Assembly: GCF_014211975.1 (NCBI RefSeq)
Contig: NZ_CP060084.1
Span: 3,669,001-3,733,000 of the forward strand
Direction of reading: 5' to 3'
From: Teredinibacter haidensis
GTDB taxonomy: Bacteria > Pseudomonadota > Gammaproteobacteria > Pseudomonadales > Cellvibrionaceae
DNA: 64,000 nucleotides
Position numbers and translations under genes: made by a program. This document shows, in pieces, positions 34,255-43,623 of this stretch; the stretch's first letter is position 1, and each line of letters begins with the position of its first letter. A model generated the notes under the pieces. It was not told the DNA's origin, searched no databases, and saw only the letters and a list, made by a program, of their open reading frames with translations.

Positions 34255-35454
34255 TTACTGCGTTGTGAGCAATAAACCTTTTTGATACAGAGCGGCACTC
34301 TTCTGGTGGTCGCCCAACTGAGAAGCCAGGGCTGCAAGCTCTGCATAAGCCTGGGGACATTCCTGTAACTGCAAGCTGCGCTCGTAATAGCCTCGCGCCT
34401 TGCCCCACAATTCATTAACCATGGACATTCTTGCGGCGGCCAAATGTACCTGCGCTTCATCTTCGTGCTGGTGCAACCAACGCTCAACATGGACGAGCTG
34501 TTCAGCTGGTTTGACCGTTTTGATGGTACCGTAAATAGCCGCTAAAGATGGATCCCAGTTTTTATTCAGTGCCTGGCGAACCAACTGTTCGGCCTTATCC
34601 TGCTGCTCTGCGTGGAGCAGCAGTTTGGCATATTGCGCGATAAGTTCAGGTGAATGACGCAGCGAACGCGGTACGCTCTGCCAGACCGCAGCCGCCTTTT
34701 GGGAAGATTCTGTAATACTCTCGGTGTGATTGTTTTCTGCCAGCAAGCCCACATAGGCTTGTACTTCCATTTTGTGCAAAAGCTCATCGCTGTATTGCTT
34801 TGAATATTTTAGCTTCGGCAATAGCTCTACCAATTCTTGCCATCGCTGCTGCGCAATATAGAGCTTGCCCTGTAGGTCCAGAACGGTAGGGTGCAAGGGT
34901 GAGCTTTCGCTGGCAAGCTCTAAGGCCTCTGCGCACGGCTCATATTGTTTTTCCGCAAGCTGAATACGTGCCTGCGTGAGCAGCACAACCAAGGCCTGTT
35001 CCGGTGCGTTTTCTTTTGCCAGGGTTAAAAGCCGATGACTTTCTTCCTTGTCACCCATTTCATATGCGCTTCGTGCGGCCGCCAAATAATGTACCAGGGG
35101 CTGATCGCTGCGCTTGGCTACACTGAGCAGATCTTTCTTTGCTGCCTTCCAGTTACCTTCTATAAAATGAATAAGGCCCCGCTGGGTTTTAATCAGAACC
35201 TGCCGGTTTCTTCGATTGGAGAAAATTCGAAGACTAAAGCCAAAATACTGGAGAATATGAACAACAAATCGGTACAGCCACCAGGTAAACAACAGGCCTG
35301 CAGGGAAGGCCGCCAACCAAAAGCTCATCTCTATGGTTGTGCTGCCAACACTGATAAGAATATAGCCGGAATCTTTGCGAATCATTTCAACCAATATTGG
35401 CCCGGCCAATAAAAACAGTAAGCTAAGCGCCCCTAAGAAAAGCAGCCGTTTCAT
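34255..35454 (-). CDS. hemY: HemY-like inner-membrane TPR protein
   Basis: The 399-residue protein has two N-terminal membrane segments (about residues 1-20 and 44-64) and then a cytoplasmic-type solenoid of TPR-like helices (FIEGNWKAAKKDLLSVAKRS, YLAAARSAYEMGD, and later WGKARGYYERSLQLQECPQA, YAELAALASQLGDHQKSAAL). This is the architecture of HemY from the hemCDXY cluster, whose exact role in haem synthesis is unclear. It overlaps hemX by 4 nt (ATGA). Confidence 0.92.
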   Translation of the reverse strand: MKRLLFLGALSLLFLLAGPILVEMIRKDSGYILISVGSTTIEMSFWLAAFPAGLLFTWWLYRFVVHILQYFGFSLRIFSNRRNRQVLIKTQRGLIHFIEGNWKAAKKDLLSVAKRSDQPLVHYLAAARSAYEMGDKEESHRLLTLAKENAPEQALVVLLTQARIQLAEKQYEPCAEALELASESSPLHPTVLDLQGKLYIAQQRWQELVELLPKLKYSKQYSDELLHKMEVQAYVGLLAENNHTESITESSQKAAAVWQSVPRSLRHSPELIAQYAKLLLHAEQQDKAEQLVRQALNKNWDPSLAAIYGTIKTVKPAEQLVHVERWLHQHEDEAQVHLAAARMSMVNELWGKARGYYERSLQLQECPQAYAELAALASQLGDHQKSAALYQKGLLLTTQ

Positions 35455-36692
35455 TTCTGCTCGCTCCCCGCCGCTTTTGCCGCACCTTTTAAGCTATGCA
35501 AATCTTCAACGTAGCTGTGTAACAATTCCAGCGAGCCGGTAATATCGGGCAAATTGCTGACGATATTTCTTTCGGCCAGCAGTTGCAGCTGCTTACGAAA
35601 GGCGATTGAGGCACTGGATTCTGGGAAGAATCGGTTTATGTAGTCGTCCGCCTGCTCCAGGCTTTGGCGATAAATTTTCGGCTGTTCGCGCAATAGCGCC
35701 AGCTGAGCACGCTCCAAAATCAAACGAATATTGTGCTGAAGATATTCGGCCGTTTCCGGTGCTAACAGGGCTTTCGCTTCTACGCTGTGGTCTCGCACAC
35801 GAACATATTTACCCAGCGCACGAACAAACGCTCTGAAGCTATTACCCAGCTTGGCCAGCCAACCCTGCTCGCCCGCTTCCGGCGCTTCCGCTACGGCCTT
35901 TTCACCCACGCTTTTCATCAGTTCCTGGCGAGTCGGTTGCAACGGCAGAGCATGCAGCTGCTCGACCAGACCATAAATGGAGAGGTAAATGCCTTCTACA
36001 TCGATTGTCTGCGTCAGGCGCAAGGCCGCCAGATCATTATTGACGGCTTTGCGCAGTGGATAGAGGTCGGGGTCGGCAAGATCGCGCAGTATCAAATCGG
36101 CCTCTGCCAGCAGGGCTTCGGCACCGGCGGCACTGTGTTCGATTAAAATGCGTTGGTTGGCCAGCTTTAGGAGGTATTCGGCTTCCGCCAGTAGCCAGTC
36201 TTCGCGCGTTACGGTCGACATTGCTAGCAGGCGGCGGTTTTGCGCCACTACTCTCTGCTCTAGTACCTGAATGCGTTCACTCGCGCCTTGTATTTGCTGC
36301 TTTGCATCGGCCGTTATTTTTTCCTGCAACTGGCTGAGCCTGGACAGCTGACTTTGCTGCTGCTGTAGCTGGGCTTCCAGTACAGAAAACTGGCCGGCCT
36401 TTTGCTGATCGGCTTTTATATACTCGTAACCACGCCAGCCCAAAAAGGCAACGGCGGCAATGGTTGGCAGAATTAGAATAAGCAGCAACAAAAACACCCA
36501 GGGAAACCGCCTTTTTGGCTTGGCGGCTTTAACCGGCTGAACGATGTCTTCTTCAACCTTTTCCTGGGATGTTTCGCTCTCGCTATTGTCGTGTTCGATT
36601 ACGGCACTGGCTGTTTCAGAAGTAAGCGTTTTTTCTTCCGCTGACTCTTCCGCCGATTCCAAACCGTCGGCTGGTTTTTTATCTTCAGTCAT
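35451..36692 (-). CDS. hemX: HemX-like membrane protein (uroporphyrinogen-III C-methyltransferase-like family)
   Basis: The 413-residue product has an acidic, Glu/Ser/Thr-rich cytoplasmic N-terminus (about 1-55), one membrane segment (RFPWVFLLLLILILPTIAAV, about 64-87), a coiled coil (about 100-150: QQQQSQLSRLSQLQEKITAD) and a C-terminal HemX domain with DWLLAEAEYLLKLANQRI. Family members are annotated as methyltransferases by name only; no SAM-binding site is visible. It overlaps hemD and hemY by 4 nt each. Confidence 0.92.
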   Translation of the reverse strand: MTEDKKPADGLESAEESAEEKTLTSETASAVIEHDNSESETSQEKVEEDIVQPVKAAKPKRRFPWVFLLLLILILPTIAAVAFLGWRGYEYIKADQQKAGQFSVLEAQLQQQQSQLSRLSQLQEKITADAKQQIQGASERIQVLEQRVVAQNRRLLAMSTVTREDWLLAEAEYLLKLANQRILIEHSAAGAEALLAEADLILRDLADPDLYPLRKAVNNDLAALRLTQTIDVEGIYLSIYGLVEQLHALPLQPTRQELMKSVGEKAVAEAPEAGEQGWLAKLGNSFRAFVRALGKYVRVRDHSVEAKALLAPETAEYLQHNIRLILERAQLALLREQPKIYRQSLEQADDYINRFFPESSASIAFRKQLQLLAERNIVSNLPDITGSLELLHSYVEDLHSLKGAAKAAGSEQK

Positions 36693-37498
36693 AAAAGCTT
36701 CTCAGAAAACTCGTGGATCAGGCTGCTTAGCATGCTCTGCTCAGAGGCGTTGGGCGATACAATTATGCGCTCAAAACCCAGATTTTGCGCCTGTTGCGCA
36801 ACTCTCTCACCCGGTACAACAACCGGCATTTGTCTTATCACGCCAGATAGTTCCGGCCCTTGCGACTGCTCCATGGCAAACAAGGTGTTCGTTAAGGTTT
36901 CACCGCTAAAAACAGTTAGCACATCGTTAGCTGGCGAAAAATGTTCTGCTTTAAGCTGTTCTATTACTCCGCTGGGAAGTGCACGCTGGTACAGTTCGCA
37001 ATAGTCAACTGTAGCACCCCGGCTGCGCAATGCCTGCGCCAACAGGCCCCGGCCACCCAAACCTCGGCAGATCAGTATTTTCTCGCTGTCCAGCCGCTGT
37101 AACTGTGGATGCTGCAACAATTCTTCGCTGTTCATCGTCGTTGATGCCAATTGCACATCGTTCACCCCCAGTTGCAACAGTTCGCGAAGCAATGCGGCGG
37201 TTTTACTGCCTATGGCAAAGTATTGGACACCTACGGGCATTTGCGGCCAGTAGTCGTGCAGCCAGTTGCAGGCGTGCTGCACCGCATTTTGGCTGACGAA
37301 AATGGCCGCACTGTACTGATCAAAGTTCAGTATGCGCTGCTTGATCGCCTGCTGTCGCTGCGAATCTGAAACGGCCCGAATCTCCAGCATGGGCAGGCTG
37401 AGCGTAGTAAAACCCTCTTGCTCCAGTTGCTGGCACCAGCCGGTGTTCTGCTCTCTCGGCCGGGTGGCGATAACGCGCAAGCGCCCCTTATTTACCAT
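36689..37498 (-). CDS. hemD: Uroporphyrinogen-III synthase
   Basis: The 269-residue enzyme closes and isomerises hydroxymethylbilane to uroporphyrinogen III in haem, sirohaem and cobalamin synthesis. Typical features are the N-terminal VIATRPREQNTGWCQQLEQE, LPMLEIRAV, the SQNAVQHAC strand, FAIGSKTAALL and late TVFSGETLTNTLF, VVPGERVAQQAQNLGFERII. The sequence is poorly conserved in this family, so the hemC overlap (11 nt) adds strong support. Confidence 0.95.
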   Translation of the reverse strand: MVNKGRLRVIATRPREQNTGWCQQLEQEGFTTLSLPMLEIRAVSDSQRQQAIKQRILNFDQYSAAIFVSQNAVQHACNWLHDYWPQMPVGVQYFAIGSKTAALLRELLQLGVNDVQLASTTMNSEELLQHPQLQRLDSEKILICRGLGGRGLLAQALRSRGATVDYCELYQRALPSGVIEQLKAEHFSPANDVLTVFSGETLTNTLFAMEQSQGPELSGVIRQMPVVVPGERVAQQAQNLGFERIIVSPNASEQSMLSSLIHEFSEKLL

Positions 37499-38414
37499 AA
37501 ACGCCCGCTAAAATGCGGCCGGCACCGGCAGCCAGTAGCTGCTCGGCCAACTGTTCACCCATACGCTCTCCAGACTCGGTTTCGCCGGTGATTTCCCTAT
37601 GGATAATTTCGCTACCATTAGGCTCGGCCACTAGGCCACGCAACCACAGCTGCCCGTCCCTATGAATCGCATAGCTGCCAATCGGCACCTGACAACCACC
37701 CTCAAGCGCTCGGTTCATGGCCCGTTCGGCCAGCACCGCCTGCGCTGTCGCCAAGTGGTGCAGGGGCCGAATCGCGTCCAGTACAGCCTGGTCATTCGTG
37801 CGGCACTCAATCCCCACAGCGCCCTGCCCACCGGCGGGCAGTATGGTTTCCGGTGGAATACAACTACTGATACGGTCGTGCATCTCCAGGCGCTTTAATC
37901 CCGCAGCGGCGAGGATAATTACGTCGTACTCACCGGCATCGAGTTTTGCTAGACGGGTATTCACGTTGCCACGTAGAAAGGTCACTTCAAGGTCCGGGCG
38001 CAACGCCAATAGCTGGCTTTGGCGGCGCAGGCTGGAGGTGCCGACAATCGCTCTGGAGGGAATATCTTCCAGTAATAGATATTTATTGGATACCAGGGCA
38101 TCGCGTGGATCTTCCCGCTCACAGATTACCGCTAACCCCAGGCCATCGGGAAACGTCATCGGTACATCTTTCATGGAGTGAACGGCAATATCCGCCTCTC
38201 CTTCCAGCAGCGCGTGCTCTAGCTCCTTAACAAACAAGCCCTTGCCCCCGACCTTTGCCAGGGGCACATCCAGTATTTTGTCGCCACGGCTGGTCATGGG
38301 CACCAGCTCAACCTTTATTTTCGGGTTGCGCTTGAGAAGTTCTACTTTAACAAACTCGGCCTGCCACAGCGCCAGTGCGCTTTTGCGGGTTGCGATACGA
38401 AGGGTTTGGGTCAC
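37488..38414 (-). CDS. hemC: Hydroxymethylbilane synthase (porphobilinogen deaminase)
   Basis: The 308-residue enzyme joins four porphobilinogen molecules into hydroxymethylbilane. It has the N-terminal RIATRKSALALWQAEFVK, VHSMKDVP, GTSSLRRQ, LRGNVNTRLAKLD and, at Cys241, LEGGCQVPIGSYA, the site that binds the dipyrromethane cofactor. Full length for the family. It is the first of the minus-strand hemC-hemD-hemX-hemY run, downstream of algZ-algR as in Pseudomonas. Confidence 0.97.
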   Translation of the reverse strand: MTQTLRIATRKSALALWQAEFVKVELLKRNPKIKVELVPMTSRGDKILDVPLAKVGGKGLFVKELEHALLEGEADIAVHSMKDVPMTFPDGLGLAVICEREDPRDALVSNKYLLLEDIPSRAIVGTSSLRRQSQLLALRPDLEVTFLRGNVNTRLAKLDAGEYDVIILAAAGLKRLEMHDRISSCIPPETILPAGGQGAVGIECRTNDQAVLDAIRPLHHLATAQAVLAERAMNRALEGGCQVPIGSYAIHRDGQLWLRGLVAEPNGSEIIHREITGETESGERMGEQLAEQLLAAGAGRILAGVYGK

Positions 38415-38501
38415 TGTTGCCTATCCTCTAAAAGTTAACGCCTATAATAACAGACGCCTATTACAGCTGACTGCAGGAAGGCGTTAAGGAGGTTTGGGAA
38501 G

Positions 38502-39236
38502 CTAAAGTGTCGATAACATGTCGCGTACACTGGCCACGTGGCGACGACTCACCACGGGACGGTAGTCGGTCGATTTCAAACGCAGCTCAAACTGACCAGT
38601 GCTAGCCCGCTCCATCGCTTCGATTTCACTGATAGCTACAAGCGCGTTGCGATGAACACGCAAAAATTGGTTGGGGAATTCCTGCTCCAGCTCTTTCAGC
38701 GTATCGTCGATAAGCGTCTCACCCGACTCGTGCATAATCGTGACGTATTTTTGATCGGCAATAAAACAACGCACGCCGGCAATGCCAATCAGCTCCACCC
38801 CTTTGCGGGTTTTTGCTGCGATATTCTGGCGCTGCCCTTCCGGGGCCGACTCCGCCGCTATGGTGTTGCGCTGCACCTTGTTCAGTCTTTGCGCTTTCTC
38901 CAACGCATCGATCAGCTGCTGCTGCTGCACAGGCTTTAGCAAATAGCCAACCGCCAGCGTATTGAACGCCTCCAGCGCATATTCGTCATAGGCTGTGCAA
39001 AAAATTACGGCGGGAGGATCCGGCATTTCTGAAATTTTTCGCGCAGCTTCCAGACCGTCTTCGCCGGGCATTCGCACGTCCAGCAGTACAATATCTGGAT
39101 CATACGCATCGACCGCCGCTACCGCTTCCACACCATTTCCGGCTTCACCAACCACTTCATAGCCGTCGAACCTGTCGACCAAACGGATAAGGCGCTGGCG
39201 GGCCAAAGGCTCGTCATCGACAATTAACACGTGCAT
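38502..39236 (-). CDS. algR: AlgR-type LytTR response regulator
   Basis: The 244-residue protein has a receiver domain (IVDDEPLARQRL, phospho-acceptor Asp53 in IVLLDVRMPG, then FCTAYDEYALEAF and a conserved Lys in YLLKPV) and a C-terminal LytTR DNA-binding domain (about 140-244: LIDDTLKELEQEFPNQFLRV, HRNALVAISEI). In Pseudomonas AlgR controls alginate, motility and virulence genes. Here it likely pairs with the kinase gene 18 bp upstream. The targets in this organism are unknown. Confidence 0.95.
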   Translation of the reverse strand: MHVLIVDDEPLARQRLIRLVDRFDGYEVVGEAGNGVEAVAAVDAYDPDIVLLDVRMPGEDGLEAARKISEMPDPPAVIFCTAYDEYALEAFNTLAVGYLLKPVQQQQLIDALEKAQRLNKVQRNTIAAESAPEGQRQNIAAKTRKGVELIGIAGVRCFIADQKYVTIMHESGETLIDDTLKELEQEFPNQFLRVHRNALVAISEIEAMERASTGQFELRLKSTDYRPVVSRRHVASVRDMLSTL

Positions 39237-39254
39237 TTATTGCATCTCCTTGAA

Positions 39255-40358
39255 TCAGGCATTTCTTTCAATGGTCAAAGGATAGCGAAGCTTCACTTTA
39301 TGTTCTTTGCTGCCTCTCACTACTTTTAACGAGGCCGCGGTTCCGTAGTACGCCATTAGGCGGTGACGGATATTATCCAGCGCTATTCCGTTACCATTGG
39401 CGTTGGCTTTATCCAGATCGGCGGTCTTATCATCAACACCCGCAACAGGATTGCAGATGGTAACCTCTAAAAACGTTGCACCCAGGGTTAACTCAATCGT
39501 AATGGTGCCACCTTCCGGCAGGGGTTGAATCCCATGGTAGATCGCATTTTCAACCAAAGGTTGCAACATAAAGCTGGGAATTTGCACGAATTCCAAACGC
39601 TCGTCTTCCGGCGCGAGCGCCTCTCCCTGCTCGGTCTGACAGCGCCAGTACGCCGTCATACGATCCCCCAGCCGCATCTGTTCAATGTCCATATAATATC
39701 GACAGAGATCAATTTCTTTTTGCAGGGGTATCAAACCCGGCTCCCCCAGGCTGGCACGGAAGAGCTGGGACAGCTCCACCACCACGCGCTCTGCGGTTTC
39801 CTGATCGACGGCAATCAGGCTGGCGATGGTGTTCATACTGTTAAACAGAAAATGCGGGCGTATGCGTGACTGCAATGCCTGCAAACGGGATTGCATTTCG
39901 GCTTTTTGCTGATTGCGCAATTGCTGTTGCAGGTACAAATAGCGCAACCCGATACCCGCCAGCACGGCGGCAACCATTAAATTTCCAATCAGCAGCTGAC
40001 CAACTCCGATCAGTGAACCACTGCTGATCCAGTGCATTAGCAGTGAAAACGCCAGGGTGTAGAACAATACCAATCCGTAACTGCTTAGGCCTGCGGCGAC
40101 AGGGTGAAAACGCTTAAGTACCGGGCGCAACAGGCACAGGCTGCCCGCAGAACTCAATACAACCCACTGCGCCAGGACGGAAACCAGACCAAAAACCGAC
40201 CAATCGAACTTATCCAAACCATAGGCCGCCACCACCGTGGAGCCGACAAGGAGCTCACTGACAAGAATTAACGCCAGTACCGGCTGCGGACCACATAGAT
40301 CCGGTAAAAAGTCTCCATCGTCTACGGCTACACTGGGTTGAGATAGTTTATTTGTCAC
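39255..40358 (-). CDS. algZ: AlgZ/FimS-type membrane histidine kinase
   Basis: The 367-residue protein has four or more N-terminal membrane segments (about residues 27-145), then a LytS-type kinase region: LQSRIRPHFLFNSMNTIASL with the phospho-accepting His, and a HATPase domain with PLVENAIYHGIQPLPEGG (N box) and GNGIALDNIRHRLMAYYG (G box). It is the expected partner of the AlgR-type regulator encoded just downstream. The gene is divergent from argH. Confidence 0.93.
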   Translation of the reverse strand: MTNKLSQPSVAVDDGDFLPDLCGPQPVLALILVSELLVGSTVVAAYGLDKFDWSVFGLVSVLAQWVVLSSAGSLCLLRPVLKRFHPVAAGLSSYGLVLFYTLAFSLLMHWISSGSLIGVGQLLIGNLMVAAVLAGIGLRYLYLQQQLRNQQKAEMQSRLQALQSRIRPHFLFNSMNTIASLIAVDQETAERVVVELSQLFRASLGEPGLIPLQKEIDLCRYYMDIEQMRLGDRMTAYWRCQTEQGEALAPEDERLEFVQIPSFMLQPLVENAIYHGIQPLPEGGTITIELTLGATFLEVTICNPVAGVDDKTADLDKANANGNGIALDNIRHRLMAYYGTAASLKVVRGSKEHKVKLRYPLTIERNA

Positions 40359-40416
40359 TCGATAACCTTGGGCTCTGTTTCAAGCTCTTATTTTCGCGCA
40401 AGCTGTAGCGCTCGGG

Positions 40417-40422
40417 TATAAT
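40417..40422 (+). promoter_or_regulatory. -10 element upstream of argH
   Basis: A perfect TATAAT lies 75 nt before the argH ATG in the algZ-argH divergent gap. The -35 region is weak (TTTTCG about 20 nt upstream). Confidence 0.35.
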
Positions 40423-40496
40423 GTGTGTCCAATTTTCAGCCGACAATCGCCAATACTATTCACCTTTACCTATGGCGTAACAGGATTTAACTAACT

Positions 40497-41897
40497 ATGA
40501 GCCAAGAAGACAACCCTGTAAAACCCTGGGGTGGCCGTTTCAGCGAAGCCACCGACGCTTTTGTGGAAAGGTTCACCGCCTCTGTGGATTTCGATCAGCG
40601 CCTATATCACCACGATATTAACGGCTCTATTGCCCACGCGACCATGCTTACTTCTGTCGGAGTATTAACCGGTGAAGAGAAAACAGCCATTATCGATGGC
40701 CTGGAATCGATTCGCCGCGATATTGAGCAGGGCAAGTTTACCTGGTCTGTATCACTGGAAGATGTTCATATGAACATCGAGGCCGAGCTAACCAAACGCA
40801 TTGGTATTACTGGCAAGAAGCTGCACACTGGCCGTTCCCGCAACGATCAGGTCGCCACCGATATCCGCCTCTACCTGCGCGATGAGATTGACAATATCGC
40901 CAAAGAGCTGACCCGACTGCAGCAGGGTTTGTTAACCATTGCAGAGCGCGAAGCGAATACCATTATGCCGGGCTTCACTCACCTGCAAACCGCGCAGCCA
41001 GTTACTTTTGGTCATCACCTGTTAGCCTGGTACGAAATGCTTGGCCGCGACTATGATCGCCTGAAGGACTGCCGCAAGCGTCTAAATCAATCCCCACTCG
41101 GCGCCGCTGCCCTGGCAGGAACAACCTATCCCATAGACCGCCACCAGACGGCCGAGCTGCTGGGTTTTAGCCAACCAACACGCAACTCTCTGGATTCTGT
41201 CAGCGATCGTGATTTCGCCATTGAATTTACGTCTTTCGCCGCACTGCTGATGACTCACTTGTCCCGCGCAAGCGAAGAGTTGGTACTGTGGACATCGTCG
41301 CAATTTAATTTTATCGATCTGCCCGACCGTTTCTGTACTGGCTCGTCCATTATGCCGCAGAAGAAAAACCCGGATGTGCCGGAACTGGTGCGCGGTAAAA
41401 CCGGCCGCGTAAACGGACACCTGATCTGCCTGTTAACCCTGATGAAATCTCAGCCGCTAGCCTACAACAAGGACAACCAGGAAGATAAAGAACCCTTGTT
41501 CGATGCCATCGATACGGTTAAGGACTGCCTGCGCGCGTTCGCCGATATGGTTCCGGCGCTGCAAGCGAACAAGGAGAGCATGTACGAATCTGCAAAACGC
41601 GGCTTTTCTACGGCAACGGATCTAGCAGACTATTTGGTACGCAGGGGCATTCCCTTTCGGGACTCCCACGAGATTGTGGGTAAATCGGTGGCCTACGGTA
41701 TTGAGCAAGGTAAAGATTTATCCGAAATGTCGCTACAGGAACTACAAGAATTTTCCAGCGAAATTGAGCAGGATGTATTCGATGTACTGACACTGGAAGG
41801 ATCTGTCGCCGCGCGTAACCATATAGGAGGCACGGCACCGGAGCAGGTACTAAAGGCCGTTGCCGTAGCGAAGGACGAGCTGCAGAACCGGGCTTAA
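40497..41897 (+). CDS. argH: Argininosuccinate lyase
   Basis: The 466-residue enzyme cleaves argininosuccinate to arginine and fumarate, the last step of arginine synthesis. It shows KPWGGRFSEATDAFVERFTA at the start, HTGRSRNDQVATDIRLY, TAQPVTFGHHLLAW and the fumarase/aspartase signature GSSIMPQKKNPDV (about residues 281-293) with the catalytic serine loop. Full length and intact. It stands alone between divergent algZ and convergent crc. Confidence 0.97.
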   Translation: MSQEDNPVKPWGGRFSEATDAFVERFTASVDFDQRLYHHDINGSIAHATMLTSVGVLTGEEKTAIIDGLESIRRDIEQGKFTWSVSLEDVHMNIEAELTKRIGITGKKLHTGRSRNDQVATDIRLYLRDEIDNIAKELTRLQQGLLTIAEREANTIMPGFTHLQTAQPVTFGHHLLAWYEMLGRDYDRLKDCRKRLNQSPLGAAALAGTTYPIDRHQTAELLGFSQPTRNSLDSVSDRDFAIEFTSFAALLMTHLSRASEELVLWTSSQFNFIDLPDRFCTGSSIMPQKKNPDVPELVRGKTGRVNGHLICLLTLMKSQPLAYNKDNQEDKEPLFDAIDTVKDCLRAFADMVPALQANKESMYESAKRGFSTATDLADYLVRRGIPFRDSHEIVGKSVAYGIEQGKDLSEMSLQELQEFSSEIEQDVFDVLTLEGSVAARNHIGGTAPEQVLKAVAVAKDELQNRA

Positions 41898-41910
41898 CCC
41901 CGGAGGAATG

Positions 41911-41929
41911 GAGCGGCGCAAAGCCGCTC
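41911..41929. terminator. Bidirectional hairpin terminator between argH and crc
   Basis: GAGCGGC-gcaaa-GCCGCTC forms a 7-bp GC-rich stem, placed between convergent argH and crc and touching the crc stop codon. Only short AT tracts follow. Confidence 0.5.
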
Positions 41930-42702
41930 TATAAATCGTCGATATCGTAATCGACAATTAAGGGTAGATGGCTGGAAAAGTGGCGGGTTTTGTACAGCGC
42001 CGCATACTCCACCTTCTTCGACAGCGAGTTGGAAATCGCCTGATAATCGGTTCGCCAACCGTCTCCAAGACCAATTTCTCCGGTAGGCCACCAGGAGTAC
42101 TCCCCCCCTTCGGGCACTGCCAAACGGAAAGCATCAGCATAACCCAACTGCTTGAACAGCTGATTCATCCACTGCTGCTCGTGAGCAAGAAAGCCAGATT
42201 GATTAATATTGTCCTGCCAATTCTCAACATCTTTCTTAGTGTGGGCCATACCCCAGTTACCGCAAAAGATAAAATGGCGACGCTTGCGCGTGATTTTATG
42301 CAGCAAGGCCTGAAAATCGTCGAAGAACTTAATTTTGACTTCCTGCGACTCCGCTTCGTAAAAAGCAGAAGGCGCGAGAAGAGAGCCAATGGAATAGCGC
42401 TCAAAGTCGACCTGCAGGTAGCGACCTTCCATATCTACGCCACTGGAAAACCCCAAACCGTAGATCAGCGCCTTTGGCTGGTGGCGGCTGTATATGGCCA
42501 CGCCGTTGTAGTGTTTGATACCGGAGTCAAAGAAGTAGGCAAAATAACCCTCAGGATGAAAAATAGGATCATCCAACTCATATTCGAGTGCACGAATATC
42601 CTGCAAACAGATAATGTCTGCATCCTGCCCATCTATCCAGTCAAACAAACCTCGTTGCGCCGCCTGGTGAATACCATCAACGCATAGACTGATTACTCTC
42701 AT
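41929..42702 (-). CDS. crc: Crc catabolite repression control protein (exonuclease III-like)
   Basis: The 257-residue protein aligns end to end with Pseudomonas Crc: MRVISLCVDGIHQAAQRGLF, ADIICLQDIRALEYELDDP, YNGVAIYSRHQPKALIYGLG, YSWWP and SHLPLIVDYDID. It has the exonuclease III fold but has lost catalytic residues, e.g. GDxN of the active site reads GNWG and the metal-binding Glu of L-Q-E reads Asp. Crc acts with Hfq to repress translation of catabolic mRNAs. Its place beside divergent pyrE is the same as in Pseudomonas. Confidence 0.9.
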   Translation of the reverse strand: MRVISLCVDGIHQAAQRGLFDWIDGQDADIICLQDIRALEYELDDPIFHPEGYFAYFFDSGIKHYNGVAIYSRHQPKALIYGLGFSSGVDMEGRYLQVDFERYSIGSLLAPSAFYEAESQEVKIKFFDDFQALLHKITRKRRHFIFCGNWGMAHTKKDVENWQDNINQSGFLAHEQQWMNQLFKQLGYADAFRLAVPEGGEYSWWPTGEIGLGDGWRTDYQAISNSLSKKVEYAALYKTRHFSSHLPLIVDYDIDDL

Positions 42703-42828
42703 ACCGACCCCTTAATAACGCGCCGATATAATACAGATAGTTGTAATTCTTTGTCATTAATTATCACAAAATTCATTTGGGATTAAGCTTTCCCTATTTA
42801 TCGTTAGGTTTCCTTTACTGTCTTTTCT

Positions 42829-42834
42829 TATAAT
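42829..42834 (+). promoter_or_regulatory. -10 element upstream of pyrE
   Basis: TATAAT about 145 nt before the pyrE ATG, in the gap divergent from crc. No clear -35 at 17 nt. Confidence 0.35.
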
Positions 42835-42979
42835 AGACGGATATCAGTGTCTTGGAGGACATTTGCGACGCCTCGGTGGCTCAAACAGCCATATTTCGAC
42901 ATTGACCCTCTGCTCATCCGCATATAAACCGCCAACAAAAAGGCTTACGAAAAGCTATTCAAGCCAGGCCGGAGAAAGA

Positions 42980-43618
42980 ATGAAGCCCTACCAACAAGAT
43001 TTTATTGAAATGGCCATTGCCAGTAATGCCCTGAAATTTGGTGAATTTACGCTCAAATCAGGTAGAAAGAGCCCTTATTTTTTCAACGCAGGCTGTTTCC
43101 ATGGAGGCGCCCATATCGCCCGCCTAGGAAGAGCCTATGCGCAAGCGATAGTGGATGCCGGTCTCGAGTTCGATATGCTTTTTGGGCCAGCCTACAAAGG
43201 TATTCCGCTTGCCGCCGCTACAGCTATAGCCCTCGCAGATAATCACCATCGCGACCTGCCCTGGTGCTACAACCGCAAAGAAGTGAAAGATCATGGTGAG
43301 GGCGGCACGATGGTCGGCGCGCCCTTACAGGGACGCGTTGCCGTAATTGATGATGTGATCACAGCAGGCACCGCCGTTAGGGAGGTATTGTCCATTATCG
43401 AACAGGCCAAGGCTCAGCCTGCAGCTATCGTTATTGGGCTTAACCGCGAAGAGCGGGGACAGGGCGAACTATCCGCCATTCAGGAACTCCAACAATCAAC
43501 AGGCGTTCCGGTGATCAGTATCATCAGTCTAAGCGATATTATGAGTTACCTCGAAACCAGAGGTGACGCCACAACACTTGAGCACATCATCCACTATCGC
43601 AACCAATACGGTGTTTAA
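42980..43618 (+). CDS. pyrE: Orotate phosphoribosyltransferase
   Basis: I choose the ATG at 42,980, preceded by GGAG 6 nt upstream, giving 212 residues starting MKPYQQDFIEMAIASNALKF; a longer frame upstream is not conserved. The enzyme joins orotate to PRPP in pyrimidine synthesis. It has FTLKSGRKSPYFFNAG, the flexible loop NRKEVKDHGEGG and the PRPP-binding VAVIDDVITAGTAV. Complete. Confidence 0.96.
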   Translation: MKPYQQDFIEMAIASNALKFGEFTLKSGRKSPYFFNAGCFHGGAHIARLGRAYAQAIVDAGLEFDMLFGPAYKGIPLAAATAIALADNHHRDLPWCYNRKEVKDHGEGGTMVGAPLQGRVAVIDDVITAGTAVREVLSIIEQAKAQPAAIVIGLNREERGQGELSAIQELQQSTGVPVISIISLSDIMSYLETRGDATTLEHIIHYRNQYGV

Positions 43619-43623
43619 CCACA